This document shows positions 8,382 to 16,116 of a DNA stretch of 64,000 nucleotides, piece after piece (positions within the stretch are counted from its first letter, which is position 1; every line of letters starts with the position of its first letter). The notes beneath the pieces are model-generated. The model did not search any database, was not told the origin of the DNA, and was given only the letters and a program-made list of their open reading frames with translations. Made by a program: the position numbers and the translations under genes. This DNA is from an uncultured Neomegalonema sp. (GTDB lineage Bacteria > Pseudomonadota > Alphaproteobacteria > Rhodobacterales > Rhodobacteraceae). The stretch lies in contig CALDSD010000093.1 of the NCBI GenBank assembly GCA_937911325.1, positions 97,771 to 161,770 on the forward strand, read 5' to 3'.

Positions 8382-9728
8382 ATGCCTGCGGTGTCCAGCG
8401 CAACGGCGGAGCAAGCGCCGCGACCCTCACACGACGACCGATTGCTGAAAGCGGCGCGGCAGGCGATCGGAATGATCCGAGAGGCCGTTGACGCCCATTT
8501 CTCGGTTCGCCTTTGGGATGGAACGGTCGAACCGCTCGGACGCGCGGTGACGCCGGGACTACAGGTTGCGATCAACTCGCCCGGAGTGTTGCCCTCGTTG
8601 CTCCGAAGACCCACGCTCGACCGCTTGATCCGACACTACGCGCATGGCCGGATCGATATCGAGGGCGGCACCGTCATCGACATTGGCGAACCGTTCGCCC
8701 TCGATCAGACCAAGCGAAAGGCCCTCCGGCGCATCAACAAGGTTGCGCTCGCAAAGACGATCTGGCCCCTGCTCACAGCCAAGGGCGACGCCCCTGACGC
8801 CAGCCGCGATTTCGGCGCGGGCGCAGAAGGAACCGGTCGCCAAAAGGGCGACAACAAGCGGTTCATCGGCTTCCACTACGACGTCAGCAACGACTTCTAT
8901 AAGCTCTTCCTCGACCCTGAGATGCAGTACTCCTGCGGCTACTTCACCGAATGGACCAACAGCCTCGAACAGGCGCAGCGCGACAAGCTCGACATGATCT
9001 GTCGCAAGTTGCGCCTGAAGCCTGGTGAGCGGATGCTTGATATCGGTTCCGGATGGGGCGGGCTGCTTTGCCATGCCGTGCAAAACTACGGGGTGCGCGG
9101 CCATGGCGTGACGCTCTCTGAAGAGCAGCTCGCGCTGGCGCAGGAAAAAGTGGAGCGCCTGGGCATCGCCGACAAGATTACGTTCGAGCTGCGCGACTAT
9201 CAGGAACTCGATGGACGGTTCGACAAGATCGCATCGATCGGAATGTACGAGCATATCGGGCTCGCCAACATCCCTGCCTACTTCCAGAAGACGCGCTCTT
9301 TGCTAGCCGATGACGGGCTTTTCCTGAACCATGCGATCTCTCGACGGGCGAAACGCAAAAGCAAGCGTTTCTCGGCGCGCCCGGAGCAACTGGCGCTGCA
9401 GAAGTACATCTTCCCGGGCGGAGAGCTCGACGACATCGGCCATAGCGTAGCCGAAATGGAGAAAACGGGCTTTGAGGTCCACGACGTGGAAGCGTGGCGG
9501 CCCCATTACGAGCAAACGACGAGGCACTGGTGCGAGCGGCTCTCTGCGCGCCGCGAGGAGGCCGAGGCTCTGGTTGGTCCTGAAGCCTATCGGATTTGGG
9601 TGGCGTATCTGGGCGGGTGCTCGCTGGCGTTCAAGCGTGGCTCCGCGCGGATCTATCAGACCCTCGCTGGAAAGTCCGCGCGGGGGCCGCGGGCGGTGCC
9701 GCCGACGCGCGCCGACCTATATGAGTGA
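8382..9728 (+). CDS. cfa: Cyclopropane-fatty-acyl-phospholipid synthase family methyltransferase
   Basis: 448 residues. An N-terminal lipid-binding region (about 20-150) is followed by a class I SAM methyltransferase domain with motif I LDIGSGWGG, preceded by HYDVSNDFYKLFLD and QYSCGYF, which are diagnostic of the CFA synthase/mycolic-acid synthase family. These enzymes methylenate unsaturated acyl chains of membrane phospholipids. Motif GMYEHIG supplies the active-site Glu/His region. The ATG at 8382 has GGAG 6 nt upstream; an in-frame ATG at 8316 lacks this. Related alphaproteobacterial proteins can have other acyl or sterol-like substrates, so the exact reaction is inferred. Confidence 0.88.
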   Translation: MPAVSSATAEQAPRPSHDDRLLKAARQAIGMIREAVDAHFSVRLWDGTVEPLGRAVTPGLQVAINSPGVLPSLLRRPTLDRLIRHYAHGRIDIEGGTVIDIGEPFALDQTKRKALRRINKVALAKTIWPLLTAKGDAPDASRDFGAGAEGTGRQKGDNKRFIGFHYDVSNDFYKLFLDPEMQYSCGYFTEWTNSLEQAQRDKLDMICRKLRLKPGERMLDIGSGWGGLLCHAVQNYGVRGHGVTLSEEQLALAQEKVERLGIADKITFELRDYQELDGRFDKIASIGMYEHIGLANIPAYFQKTRSLLADDGLFLNHAISRRAKRKSKRFSARPEQLALQKYIFPGGELDDIGHSVAEMEKTGFEVHDVEAWRPHYEQTTRHWCERLSARREEAEALVGPEAYRIWVAYLGGCSLAFKRGSARIYQTLAGKSARGPRAVPPTRADLYE

Positions 9729-9931
9729 CGCACGTCTCGGATATTGCGACCGCAGCGCTGCATATTGAACCGAGCAATCACACCTGCGTCGTCTGCTCCG
9801 GCGTCCGCTTCCGGCGAGATCGACGATCAGGTTGCGGAGATTTGCCGGCCATGACCGTTCGCGCTGTCGGCGAATGAAATTCTATTGATTAAACGACTAG
9901 GCACAGCCCAGTCCTTTCATAAATCGGTTCC

Positions 9932-11479
9932 ATGAAGAAAACCGCGGAAGAATTCGAACTAAAGGTCGACCTGACTGAGATCGAAATGGCGGCGTTGCGG
10001 CGCCGCGCCGTCCTGCGTTCGCTCGGAACGGGGCCTGCGGCGACACGATGGCTGCGGTCGATCTACTTCGACACGCCGGATCATCATCTGAGCCAGCAGG
10101 GCGCGGCGCTGCGCCTGCGCAAAGTTGACGATCGGTGGATCCAGACCGTGAAGATCGGCGGGGGCGTCGTCGCCGGGGTTTCGCGGTTATTGGAATGCGA
10201 GGCAGAGGTCTCTGGACCGGAACTCGACCCTTCCGCCATCGCGAACGTGCGGGTGCGCAAGGCCGTCATTGCGGCGCTGGACAGCGGTGAACTGGCGCCG
10301 GTTTTCGAAACGCGCATCCGTCGCACGACGCGCCCGTTGCAAACCTCCTGCGGCGAGACGGCGGAGCTGGCCCTGGATGTCGGCGAAATCATCGCCGGAG
10401 AGGCCCGACGACCGATCATCGAGGCTGAGCTCGAGCTGCTTTCGGACGACCCGAGCGCGATCTTTTCCCTCGCTGAACAGATCTTTGACGGCGCGCCGAT
10501 GCGGTTCGCGCGCTACAACAAAGCGGCGCGGGGGTTTCAGCTCGCCAGAGGAGAGGAAGAGCCGGACCGGATCGCCGAACGCGCCGAAACCAGGTTGATC
10601 ACTCCAGATCACTCCGTCGAAACCGCCTTCGAAGCGATCTTCCGCGACTGTCTGCGAATGATTGCGGCGAACGCGAGCTTGGTGATGGACGACGACGGCC
10701 CGGAAGGCCCACATCAGCTCAGGGTGGGATTGCGACGTTTGCGCAGCGCGATCAAATCGTTTCGGCCAGCCCTTCGGCGGACGCCGATGAAAGACGTCGA
10801 ACGAGCTGCGCGAGACTGGGCCCGCGTTCTGGGAGAGTTGCGCGACGCGGATGTCCTCGCGGAAGAGATCGTCGCCCCCGCGGCCGAAGCGATGGGCAAG
10901 TCGTGCGGTTTGCTTCTGGAAGCGCTCGAGGCGCATCGAACGCAGACACGTGCGGCGGTCCGCCGACGGCTCGTGACGGAACGGTTCGGCGCATTCTCCT
11001 TAGATCTGGCGGCGGCTGTCGAAACGCGCCGTTGGGCGCCAAAGAAGAAACAAATACGCAAAGCGCTGAAACAGGCCGTACAGCCTTTTGCGGCTGTCGC
11101 CCTGCAAAACGCCTGGGACGACGTCGCCAGCTGGGGAAACCGCATTGACGAGCTGACGACGCCGGAACGTCACGAGATGCGAAAAGCGCTCAAGACGTTC
11201 CGATACGCGGTCGACTTCTTCTCGCCAGCTTTCGATCCGGATGACGTCAAAGACTTTGGCAAGATGTTGCGGAAGCTGCAGAACGGCTTTGGGTTCCTCA
11301 ACGATCTTGCGACCGCTGAAGGCTTGCCCGATCTCTTCATTGATCATCCCGAACAAAAACGGCTGCAAAAACTCGCCGGAAAAGTCGTCGATTGGCACGA
11401 AGAGCGCGCGCATGAGACATGGGACAAGGCCGTGTCGCGCTGGCGGTCCTTGTCAAAAGCGCCGAAATTCTGGCTTTGA
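9932..11479 (+). CDS. CYTH and CHAD domain-containing protein (triphosphatase-like)
   Basis: 515 residues. The CYTH domain (about 1-215) begins with the signature EFELK (ExExK) and has the Arg/Lys/Glu tunnel pattern (ALRLRKVDDRWIQTVK), expected for inorganic triphosphatase-type activity. The CHAD domain (about 220-500) shows the conserved His helices HQLRVGLRRLRSAIKSF and HEMRKALKTFRYAVDFF, which bind polyphosphate in characterised members. The combination resembles E. coli YgiF. Stand-alone gene, preceded by about 200 bp with no gene. Confidence 0.88.
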   Translation: MKKTAEEFELKVDLTEIEMAALRRRAVLRSLGTGPAATRWLRSIYFDTPDHHLSQQGAALRLRKVDDRWIQTVKIGGGVVAGVSRLLECEAEVSGPELDPSAIANVRVRKAVIAALDSGELAPVFETRIRRTTRPLQTSCGETAELALDVGEIIAGEARRPIIEAELELLSDDPSAIFSLAEQIFDGAPMRFARYNKAARGFQLARGEEEPDRIAERAETRLITPDHSVETAFEAIFRDCLRMIAANASLVMDDDGPEGPHQLRVGLRRLRSAIKSFRPALRRTPMKDVERAARDWARVLGELRDADVLAEEIVAPAAEAMGKSCGLLLEALEAHRTQTRAAVRRRLVTERFGAFSLDLAAAVETRRWAPKKKQIRKALKQAVQPFAAVALQNAWDDVASWGNRIDELTTPERHEMRKALKTFRYAVDFFSPAFDPDDVKDFGKMLRKLQNGFGFLNDLATAEGLPDLFIDHPEQKRLQKLAGKVVDWHEERAHETWDKAVSRWRSLSKAPKFWL

Positions 11480-11550
11480 CGCGTCTGCGCGCGCCGGAAC
11501 TGTCGACACGACGTCTCAGATCGCCTACCTGACCGTCCGAGATCGCCGCT

Positions 11551-12204
11551 GTGGCGCACCTTACGCTGGAGACACTGTTGTCCCAAACCGCCCAAAACTC
11601 TGGCGACGCGCCAGAGATCTCGCCGCTGCTGAAGATCGGGCTCGAGCTTGGCCCGCTCGTGATCTTCTTCGTGAGCTTCAATTGGCTGAAAGACCCGGAC
11701 GACGCGGTGAACCTCGATGCGCTGATCTGGGCGACGGGGATCTTTATCGTCGCCTTGTTGACCGCGATGGCCGTGACCTGGGCTCTGACGAAGAAGCTGT
11801 CGCGCATGGCCGTCATCACGGCCGCCGTCGTGGTGGTGATGGGCGGTCTGACGGTTCTGCTTGAGGACGAAACCTTCCTCAAGATGCGCCCCACGATCGT
11901 AAACTGCGCGTTCGCTGCCGTGTTGACCTTCGGCTTGCTGCGCGGTCAGAGCTATCTTCAGTATCTGATTGGCGAGTTGCTGCCATTGGAGCGCGAAGGC
12001 TGGATGAAGCTGACGCGCAACTGGGCGATCTACTTCGCTTTCGTAGCAATCGTGAACGAGATCGTCTGGCGCAGCGTCGACACCGACACTTGGGTGACGG
12101 TGAAAACCTTCGTCTATCCCGTGCTGGCGTTTGGCTTCATGATGGCGCAAACGCCTTTGATCTCGCGCTATTCGATCGAAGAAGACGCGGACGGCAAAGC
12201 CTAA
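11551..12204 (+). CDS. yciB: Septation protein A-like inner membrane protein YciB
   Basis: 217 residues with about five hydrophobic segments. YciB/IspZ signatures are KIGLELGPLVIFF, ATGIFIVALLTAM, LEDETFLKMRPTIVN, the GEL/W-rich centre WMKLTRNWAIYFAF, and NEIVWR. Members are inner-membrane proteins linked to cell-envelope synthesis and septation. Starts at a GTG. Its TAA overlaps the stop of the convergent nitrile hydratase alpha-like gene by a few bases. Confidence 0.93.
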   Translation: MAHLTLETLLSQTAQNSGDAPEISPLLKIGLELGPLVIFFVSFNWLKDPDDAVNLDALIWATGIFIVALLTAMAVTWALTKKLSRMAVITAAVVVVMGGLTVLLEDETFLKMRPTIVNCAFAAVLTFGLLRGQSYLQYLIGELLPLEREGWMKLTRNWAIYFAFVAIVNEIVWRSVDTDTWVTVKTFVYPVLAFGFMMAQTPLISRYSIEEDADGKA

Positions 12205-12833
12205 ATCTGAGGAACGGCGACGCCGATCATGCTGTCGCGGCTGACGATTTCCGCGAGCTGCTCCTCGCTCCAGCCCTCAGCGCCGTCGGGGCGCTTTGGC
12301 AGGACGAGGTAGCGCATGTCCGCCGTCGAATCATGCACGCGCAAAGCGGTCGTTCCAGGAAGCTCGACGCCAAATTCCTTCAGAACAGTCCGCGGCTCCC
12401 GCACGGCCCGCGTGCGGTAGGCCCGCTGCTTGTACCAGTCCGGCGGTAACCCCAACACGTTCCGCGGGTAACATGAACACAACGTACAGACGACGAGGTT
12501 GTGCACATCCTCGGTGTTCTCGACGACGATCAGTTTCAAGGCGTCAACCTCGATCCCCATCTCTCGGCACGCAGCCGATCCATCCGCCAACAGGCGCGCT
12601 TTGAAATCCTCGTCGCTCCAGGCGCGTGCGACGACTTTCGCCCCCAGCGCCGGAGAACGCCTGTCCATGCTGTCGATCTGGGCCTGGATCTCTTCGGCGG
12701 TCGCAATCCCTTTCTCGACGAGCAGCTCGCGCACGGCGATCTCCATCACCTGCCAGTGCGTGAGCGGAGCGTCCTGATCGGGGCGATAAGGGTGCCCTGA
12801 AGGACTGACATGATCATGTCCGTCATGCGGCAT
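12201..12833 (-). CDS. Nitrile hydratase alpha / thiocyanate hydrolase gamma-like subunit (metal-binding)
   Basis: 210 residues containing the metal-claw motif CTLCSC (C116, C119, S120, C121). The Thr after the first Cys and the following Tyr are of the cobalt type rather than the iron type (CSLCSC). Other family features are the N-terminal helix region (REL-LVEKGI), an ARAWSDEDFKARLLADG segment and the PPDWYK motif after the claw. It would bind a low-spin Co(III) with oxidised cysteines and hydrate nitriles or thiocyanate. Third gene of the transcript, its ATG abutting the previous stop. Because the partner beta subunit is split into two genes, the arrangement parallels thiocyanate hydrolase (scnBAC), but the substrate cannot be told from sequence. 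Confidence 0.85.
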   Translation of the reverse strand: MPHDGHDHVSPSGHPYRPDQDAPLTHWQVMEIAVRELLVEKGIATAEEIQAQIDSMDRRSPALGAKVVARAWSDEDFKARLLADGSAACREMGIEVDALKLIVVENTEDVHNLVVCTLCSCYPRNVLGLPPDWYKQRAYRTRAVREPRTVLKEFGVELPGTTALRVHDSTADMRYLVLPKRPDGAEGWSEEQLAEIVSRDSMIGVAVPQI

Positions 12834-13228
12834 CAGCCGAGTTCCTTTTCAAGCCGCGCAGCTTGCGCGTCGAAGTCGCCGCCATAGTCCCAGAAGGGCT
12901 CCAGCCAGCTCTCATAGATCTCGATGTCGATCGTGTCCGTCTCCGCAAAGCCCGCCTCCGCTCCCCAGATGTCGGCCAGCGCGAACCTCACGCGATAAAG
13001 CGGCAGTTTGGGCCCGTCGCCCCGCCCGTAAGCGAGTTCCTGCGGGTCGTGAAAGTGGCCGCAGACGCGTTCGACGACGCCTGTTCTGCCGCGCACATAC
13101 CATGGCGTTCGAACATGCCCCGGAGGCGCGCCAGACTTTACGCGGACCTTCTTGCCCATCGAGAAAGCCGGTTTCGCCGCATCGGCGTCCCAGTAGGGCG
13201 GCAGGAAGTTCGGCGCCGGCTCAGGCAT
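12833..13228 (-). CDS. Nitrile hydratase beta subunit C-terminal half (SCNase alpha-like)
   Basis: 131 residues matching only the C-terminal SH3-like barrel domain of nitrile hydratase beta: FSMGKKVRVKSG, GHVRTPWYVRGRTGVVER, then GPKLPLYRVRFALADIWG and ETDTIDIEIYESWLEP. In ordinary nitrile hydratases this domain is fused behind an N-terminal helical domain; in thiocyanate hydrolase it is the separate alpha subunit. Its start overlaps the upstream half-subunit gene by 8 nt and its stop abuts the alpha-like gene, so the three are translationally coupled and presumably equimolar. Confidence 0.85.
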   Translation of the reverse strand: MPEPAPNFLPPYWDADAAKPAFSMGKKVRVKSGAPPGHVRTPWYVRGRTGVVERVCGHFHDPQELAYGRGDGPKLPLYRVRFALADIWGAEAGFAETDTIDIEIYESWLEPFWDYGGDFDAQAARLEKELG

Positions 13229-13604
13229 CGGCCTGCTCCTTCCCCGAGTCCAGAGACGCTTCGCCGTAGGTGTCGCCCCGAGCCTGCACCTGCTCCATCT
13301 GGGCGCGCAGCTCCTCGATGGTGAAAGCGCCGGACTCGATCAGGTTCTGCGTCACCGACGCGATCCAGCGCTCGTAGTAGGTCATGGTCTCAAAGGACTC
13401 CTCGCCCATGTCCTCCAGCGCCCGACGCAGCCCGTCGACGGTGAAGTAGCCTTTCGCCGAAGCGAGCACCATCAGCGCGTCGACCCGCTTTTCCCAGAGC
13501 GCGTAATCGTGCTCATCGCGGTCGACAGGTGGGCCGGGCATCACGTCGATCAGGCCGCCCATGTCATGCCAGCGGCGACCGTTATGCTTCTTATGATCAA
13601 CCAT
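13221..13604 (-). CDS. Nitrile hydratase beta subunit N-terminal half (SCNase beta-like or activator-like)
   Basis: 127 residues with the helical N-terminal domain of nitrile hydratase beta: HDMGGLIDVMP near the start (family HDxGG), DYALWEKRVDALMVLA, then SFETMTYYERWIASVTQNLIESG. The same domain is also found in the small nitrile hydratase activator/accessory proteins that insert cobalt by subunit swapping. This gene could therefore be the missing half of the beta subunit, the activator, or serve both roles. No other activator gene is visible nearby. First gene of the three-gene minus-strand operon; its upstream region (about 95 bp) is shared with the divergent DUF4399 gene. Confidence 0.82.
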   Translation of the reverse strand: MVDHKKHNGRRWHDMGGLIDVMPGPPVDRDEHDYALWEKRVDALMVLASAKGYFTVDGLRRALEDMGEESFETMTYYERWIASVTQNLIESGAFTIEELRAQMEQVQARGDTYGEASLDSGKEQADA

Positions 13605-13700
13605 TCCACGAAGATGCCGGACCCCGCTGCGACTGGCAAGTCAACGGGATCGCACCACCTTTCCACTCACCGGTGAACACAACCGGACAGGGAGGTACCA

Positions 13701-14123
13701 ATGAAAAAAACCACACTAGCGGTCGCAGCGGCCGCTTTCGCCGCGACAGCGGCTTTCGCCGGAGAGACCCCAGCGCCCGAGGGCGCGGAAGTCTACTTCA
13801 TCAATGTGAAGGACGGCGACACGCTGAGCAATCCTGTGACAATCCAGTTTGGCCTCAAGGGCATGGGCGTGGCTCCCGCTGGCACCGAGAGAGACGATAC
13901 GGGCCACCATCACCTCGTCATCAACGAGGCGATCGAAGGCGAAGAGTTGAACGAGCCAATCCCCTCGGACGAGCAGCATCTGCATTTCGGCGGCGGACAA
14001 ACCGAGTTGACCGTGGATCTCCCAGCGGGCGAACACACGTTGCAGCTGGTTCTCGGCGACTGGAGCCATATCCCGCACAACCCGCCGGTGATGTCCGAGC
14101 GGATCACGGTGACGGTGAAATAA
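13701..14123 (+). CDS. DUF4399 exported protein
   Basis: 140 residues with a clear Sec signal peptide (lysines, then an Ala-rich core, cleavage after AAFA near residue 20). The mature domain carries the DUF4399 pattern: FINVKDGDTLSNPVTIQFGLKGM, a HHHLVIN strand, HLHFGGGQTE and the HTLQLVLGDW ending. The His-rich strands suggest metal binding, but no activity is established for the family. A strong GGGAGG ribosome binding site precedes the ATG. Divergent from the nitrile hydratase-like operon and possibly sharing its regulation. A hairpin terminator follows the stop. Confidence 0.88.
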   Translation: MKKTTLAVAAAAFAATAAFAGETPAPEGAEVYFINVKDGDTLSNPVTIQFGLKGMGVAPAGTERDDTGHHHLVINEAIEGEELNEPIPSDEQHLHFGGGQTELTVDLPAGEHTLQLVLGDWSHIPHNPPVMSERITVTVK

Positions 14124-14140
14124 GGGCTGGCACAAACGAA

Positions 14141-14166
14141 AAAGGCCGCCGGTCGGGGCGGCCTTT
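14141..14166. terminator. Bidirectional intrinsic terminator between DUF4399 gene and infC
   Basis: Perfect 10-bp inverted repeat AAAGGCCGCC / GGCGGCCTTT around a 6-nt loop. The A-run on the left arm and T-run on the right arm make it usable from both convergent genes. Confidence 0.85.
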
Positions 14167-14186
14167 CCGGCATGTTGCGATGGGCG

Positions 14187-14735
14187 TCAGGTCTTCAGCG
14201 GACCGACGACCATAACCATCTGACGGCCTTCGAGCTTGGGCATCGCTTCGACTTTGCCCAGGTCCTCGACATCGTCCCGGACCTTTTCGAGAAGATCGCG
14301 ACCCAGGTTCTGGTGCGCCATTTCACGACCGCGGAAACGCAAGGTGACCTTCACCTTGTCGCCTTCGCCGAGAAACTTGCGCATGCTGCGCATCTTCACG
14401 TCGTAGTCGTGATCGTCGATGTTCGGACGGAGCTTGATCTCCTTGACCTCGATGACCTTCTGCTTCTTGCGAGCCTCGGCGGCCTTCTTCTGCTGCTCGT
14501 ACTTGAACTTGCCGAAGTCCATGATCTTGCACACGGGCGGGTTGGCGCCGGGCGAGATCTCCACCAGGTCGAGGCCGACTTCTTCGGCCATATCCATGGC
14601 GTCGCGAGGGTCTACAACTCCGCGGTTTTCCCCTTCGTGGTCGATCAACCGGATCTCCGGGTCGCGGATCAGCATTCGGTTTACGCGCGGCCCCGGTTGT
14701 CGGGTCGGCGGCGCATTGTGAGGTCTACGGGCTAT
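14187..14735 (-). CDS. infC: Translation initiation factor IF-3 (apparent AUA start codon)
   Basis: IF3 binds the 30S subunit, prevents premature 50S joining and proofreads start codons. The N-domain ([42 protein letters not shown]), basic linker ([13 protein letters not shown]) and C-domain ([27 protein letters not shown]) are all present. The conserved N-terminus [12 protein letters not shown] begins right after an ATA codon at 14733-14735 with a GGAG exactly 7 nt upstream; no ATG/GTG/TTG in frame sits at that place. I take ATA as the start (182 residues). This parallels the AUU start of E. coli infC, through which IF3 represses its own synthesis. An in-frame ATG at 14675 would remove the conserved N-terminus. 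Confidence 0.88.
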   Translation of the reverse strand: MARRPHNAPPTRQPGPRVNRMLIRDPEIRLIDHEGENRGVVDPRDAMDMAEEVGLDLVEISPGANPPVCKIMDFGKFKYEQQKKAAEARKKQKVIEVKEIKLRPNIDDHDYDVKMRSMRKFLGEGDKVKVTLRFRGREMAHQNLGRDLLEKVRDDVEDLGKVEAMPKLEGRQMVMVVGPLKT

Positions 14736-14898
14736 CTTCCTACTCCATAGTAACGCCCGGCGCAGCGAAGCGCGCCGTGATTGGGCTGACAAGTGAATCG
14801 CAGAGCAGGGGTGGTTATCACACCTGCCCTGCAATTCCCTTAAGATACGCGGGTTTACGCGATGCGCAAGACGGTAGACCACAGACTGTTCGGCTCGC
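14736..14898 (-). promoter_or_regulatory. infC leader region with imperfect hairpin
   Basis: 163 bp between the VWA gene stop and the infC start. It contains the infC Shine-Dalgarno (GGAG at 14743-14746 on the minus strand) and an imperfect inverted repeat around 14814-14841 (GCAGGGGTG / CACACCTGC with bulges). The repeat could be a weak terminator for the upstream gene or a leader structure. No clear promoter was identified. Confidence 0.35.
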
Positions 14899-16116
14899 TC
14901 ACTGGTTAACGCCACCCACGTCCGTCGGCTCTGAAATTTCTAGATGCTCGTGTTCGAGACGTACTTCGGATTCAAAGATTCCATTAATAGTCTTATACGA
15001 GATCTTTATATCAAAATCCGAGATCGACCCCACTGGCCTCTGGGGCGATTTCCACCTAATTTTGTAACTTACAAGTGTAGTATTTAAAAACCTTTTCAGT
15101 GCATCTACCAGCTCCAATGCGCCGTCGTCGCCAATAACTCCTTCCGCTCCATCTCGACTAGAAGCACCACTTACCCTAGAATAACTGATCATTTCATTCA
15201 AAGCATTCTCAGGCGTATCGATTGCTAGAAAAAAAGTAGTAATATCTGGCTGTATTATTGACACCGGGTCGTCGATACCACTAGTATCAACACCATCTGT
15301 TACTACTATATTAAATCTTTCTGAAAATGAATCGGCTGAAAACCTAGCTTCCTCCTCAATAAATTTTAGATGCGGCCAGATGTGCGTACTCTGGCCTTGA
15401 TTTGAGATCCCTGATATTTTATTCAAAACTATTCCTAAATGCCCCTCTGAACCGGGCACAAACCAACTGCCAATCTCTTGAGTTCTCAAGAATAGACTTT
15501 TGGACGGTGTATTGTTTGAAAATGGAAGCAGCCTCAGCTTAATAAGTGGCGATTTTATAGTTGAAATATCTTTTGAAAGCTCGATTGAAGCTTCTTTCAT
15601 CTTCTTGGCTTTTTCACCTCTCATGGAACCGGTGTCGTCAAGAAGAAGCGTAAGACCAACCTCTGATTCATCTTCGAGAGTCCTCGTTCTCACCGAGGAC
15701 ACGCGTCTTTCTTCAGTCTTACCCTTAAATTTTTCAAATACTTTGAAGTGCTGCCAATTAAGATTGCGTAACGGCCGCACTGCGCCATTTTCATCAGTTG
15801 ATGATACGAGAGCTGTTAAAACTAGCTCTCCACCTTCATCAAGTCGAAGCTTACTCCCAATAATAGAGATTTTCTCTGTTAAAGCGTCATTTCTATGGGC
15901 ATCGATTATTCGCGGGTCTTCTGCTGATTGCTGGTCCTTTAGGTCGGCGCGTTTCTGCTTATCACCCACCTCCGCAGAGTAACTGATAGCCCAAATACCG
16001 AAGAAGCATAAAGCGACGCCAACAGCAGCCCAACCTGTGGAGGCAAGATTATAAAAAATAGGAGCACTCAGAGCCCACCGAATTAAGCCGGCCAAGATGC
16101 TCCCACCTTCAATCAT
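14899..16116 (-). CDS. Membrane-anchored von Willebrand factor A domain protein, AT-rich, probably acquired
   Basis: 405 residues. One transmembrane helix lies near residues 25-45 ([18 protein letters not shown]). A beta-sandwich-like stretch ([25 protein letters not shown], then KVFE) resembles the segment before VWA in VWFA-related proteins. The VWA domain follows, with a MIDAS-like DDTGSM (DxTxS instead of DxSxS) and a later [12 protein letters not shown]. Base composition is visibly AT-rich, with many ATA, AGA and TTA codons, unlike every neighbour. The ATG overlaps the thrS stop as ATGA, so it is coupled to thrS and separates thrS from infC. No partner gene such as a MoxR ATPase is adjacent. 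Function unknown. Confidence 0.8.
   Translation of the reverse strand: MIEGGSILAGLIRWALSAPIFYNLASTGWAAVGVALCFFGIWAISYSAEVGDKQKRADLKDQQSAEDPRIIDAHRNDALTEKISIIGSKLRLDEGGELVLTALVSSTDENGAVRPLRNLNWQHFKVFEKFKGKTEERRVSSVRTRTLEDESEVGLTLLLDDTGSMRGEKAKKMKEASIELSKDISTIKSPLIKLRLLPFSNNTPSKSLFLRTQEIGSWFVPGSEGHLGIVLNKISGISNQGQSTHIWPHLKFIEEEARFSADSFSERFNIVVTDGVDTSGIDDPVSIIQPDITTFFLAIDTPENALNEMISYSRVSGASSRDGAEGVIGDDGALELVDALKRFLNTTLVSYKIRWKSPQRPVGSISDFDIKISYKTINGIFESEVRLEHEHLEISEPTDVGGVNQ

Noticed and set aside
14736..14915. ATG-like upstream extension of infC by 60 codons
   Set aside because: The extension has no IF3 similarity and crosses the VWA gene stop; the ATA codon with an ideally spaced GGAG explains the conserved N-terminus better.
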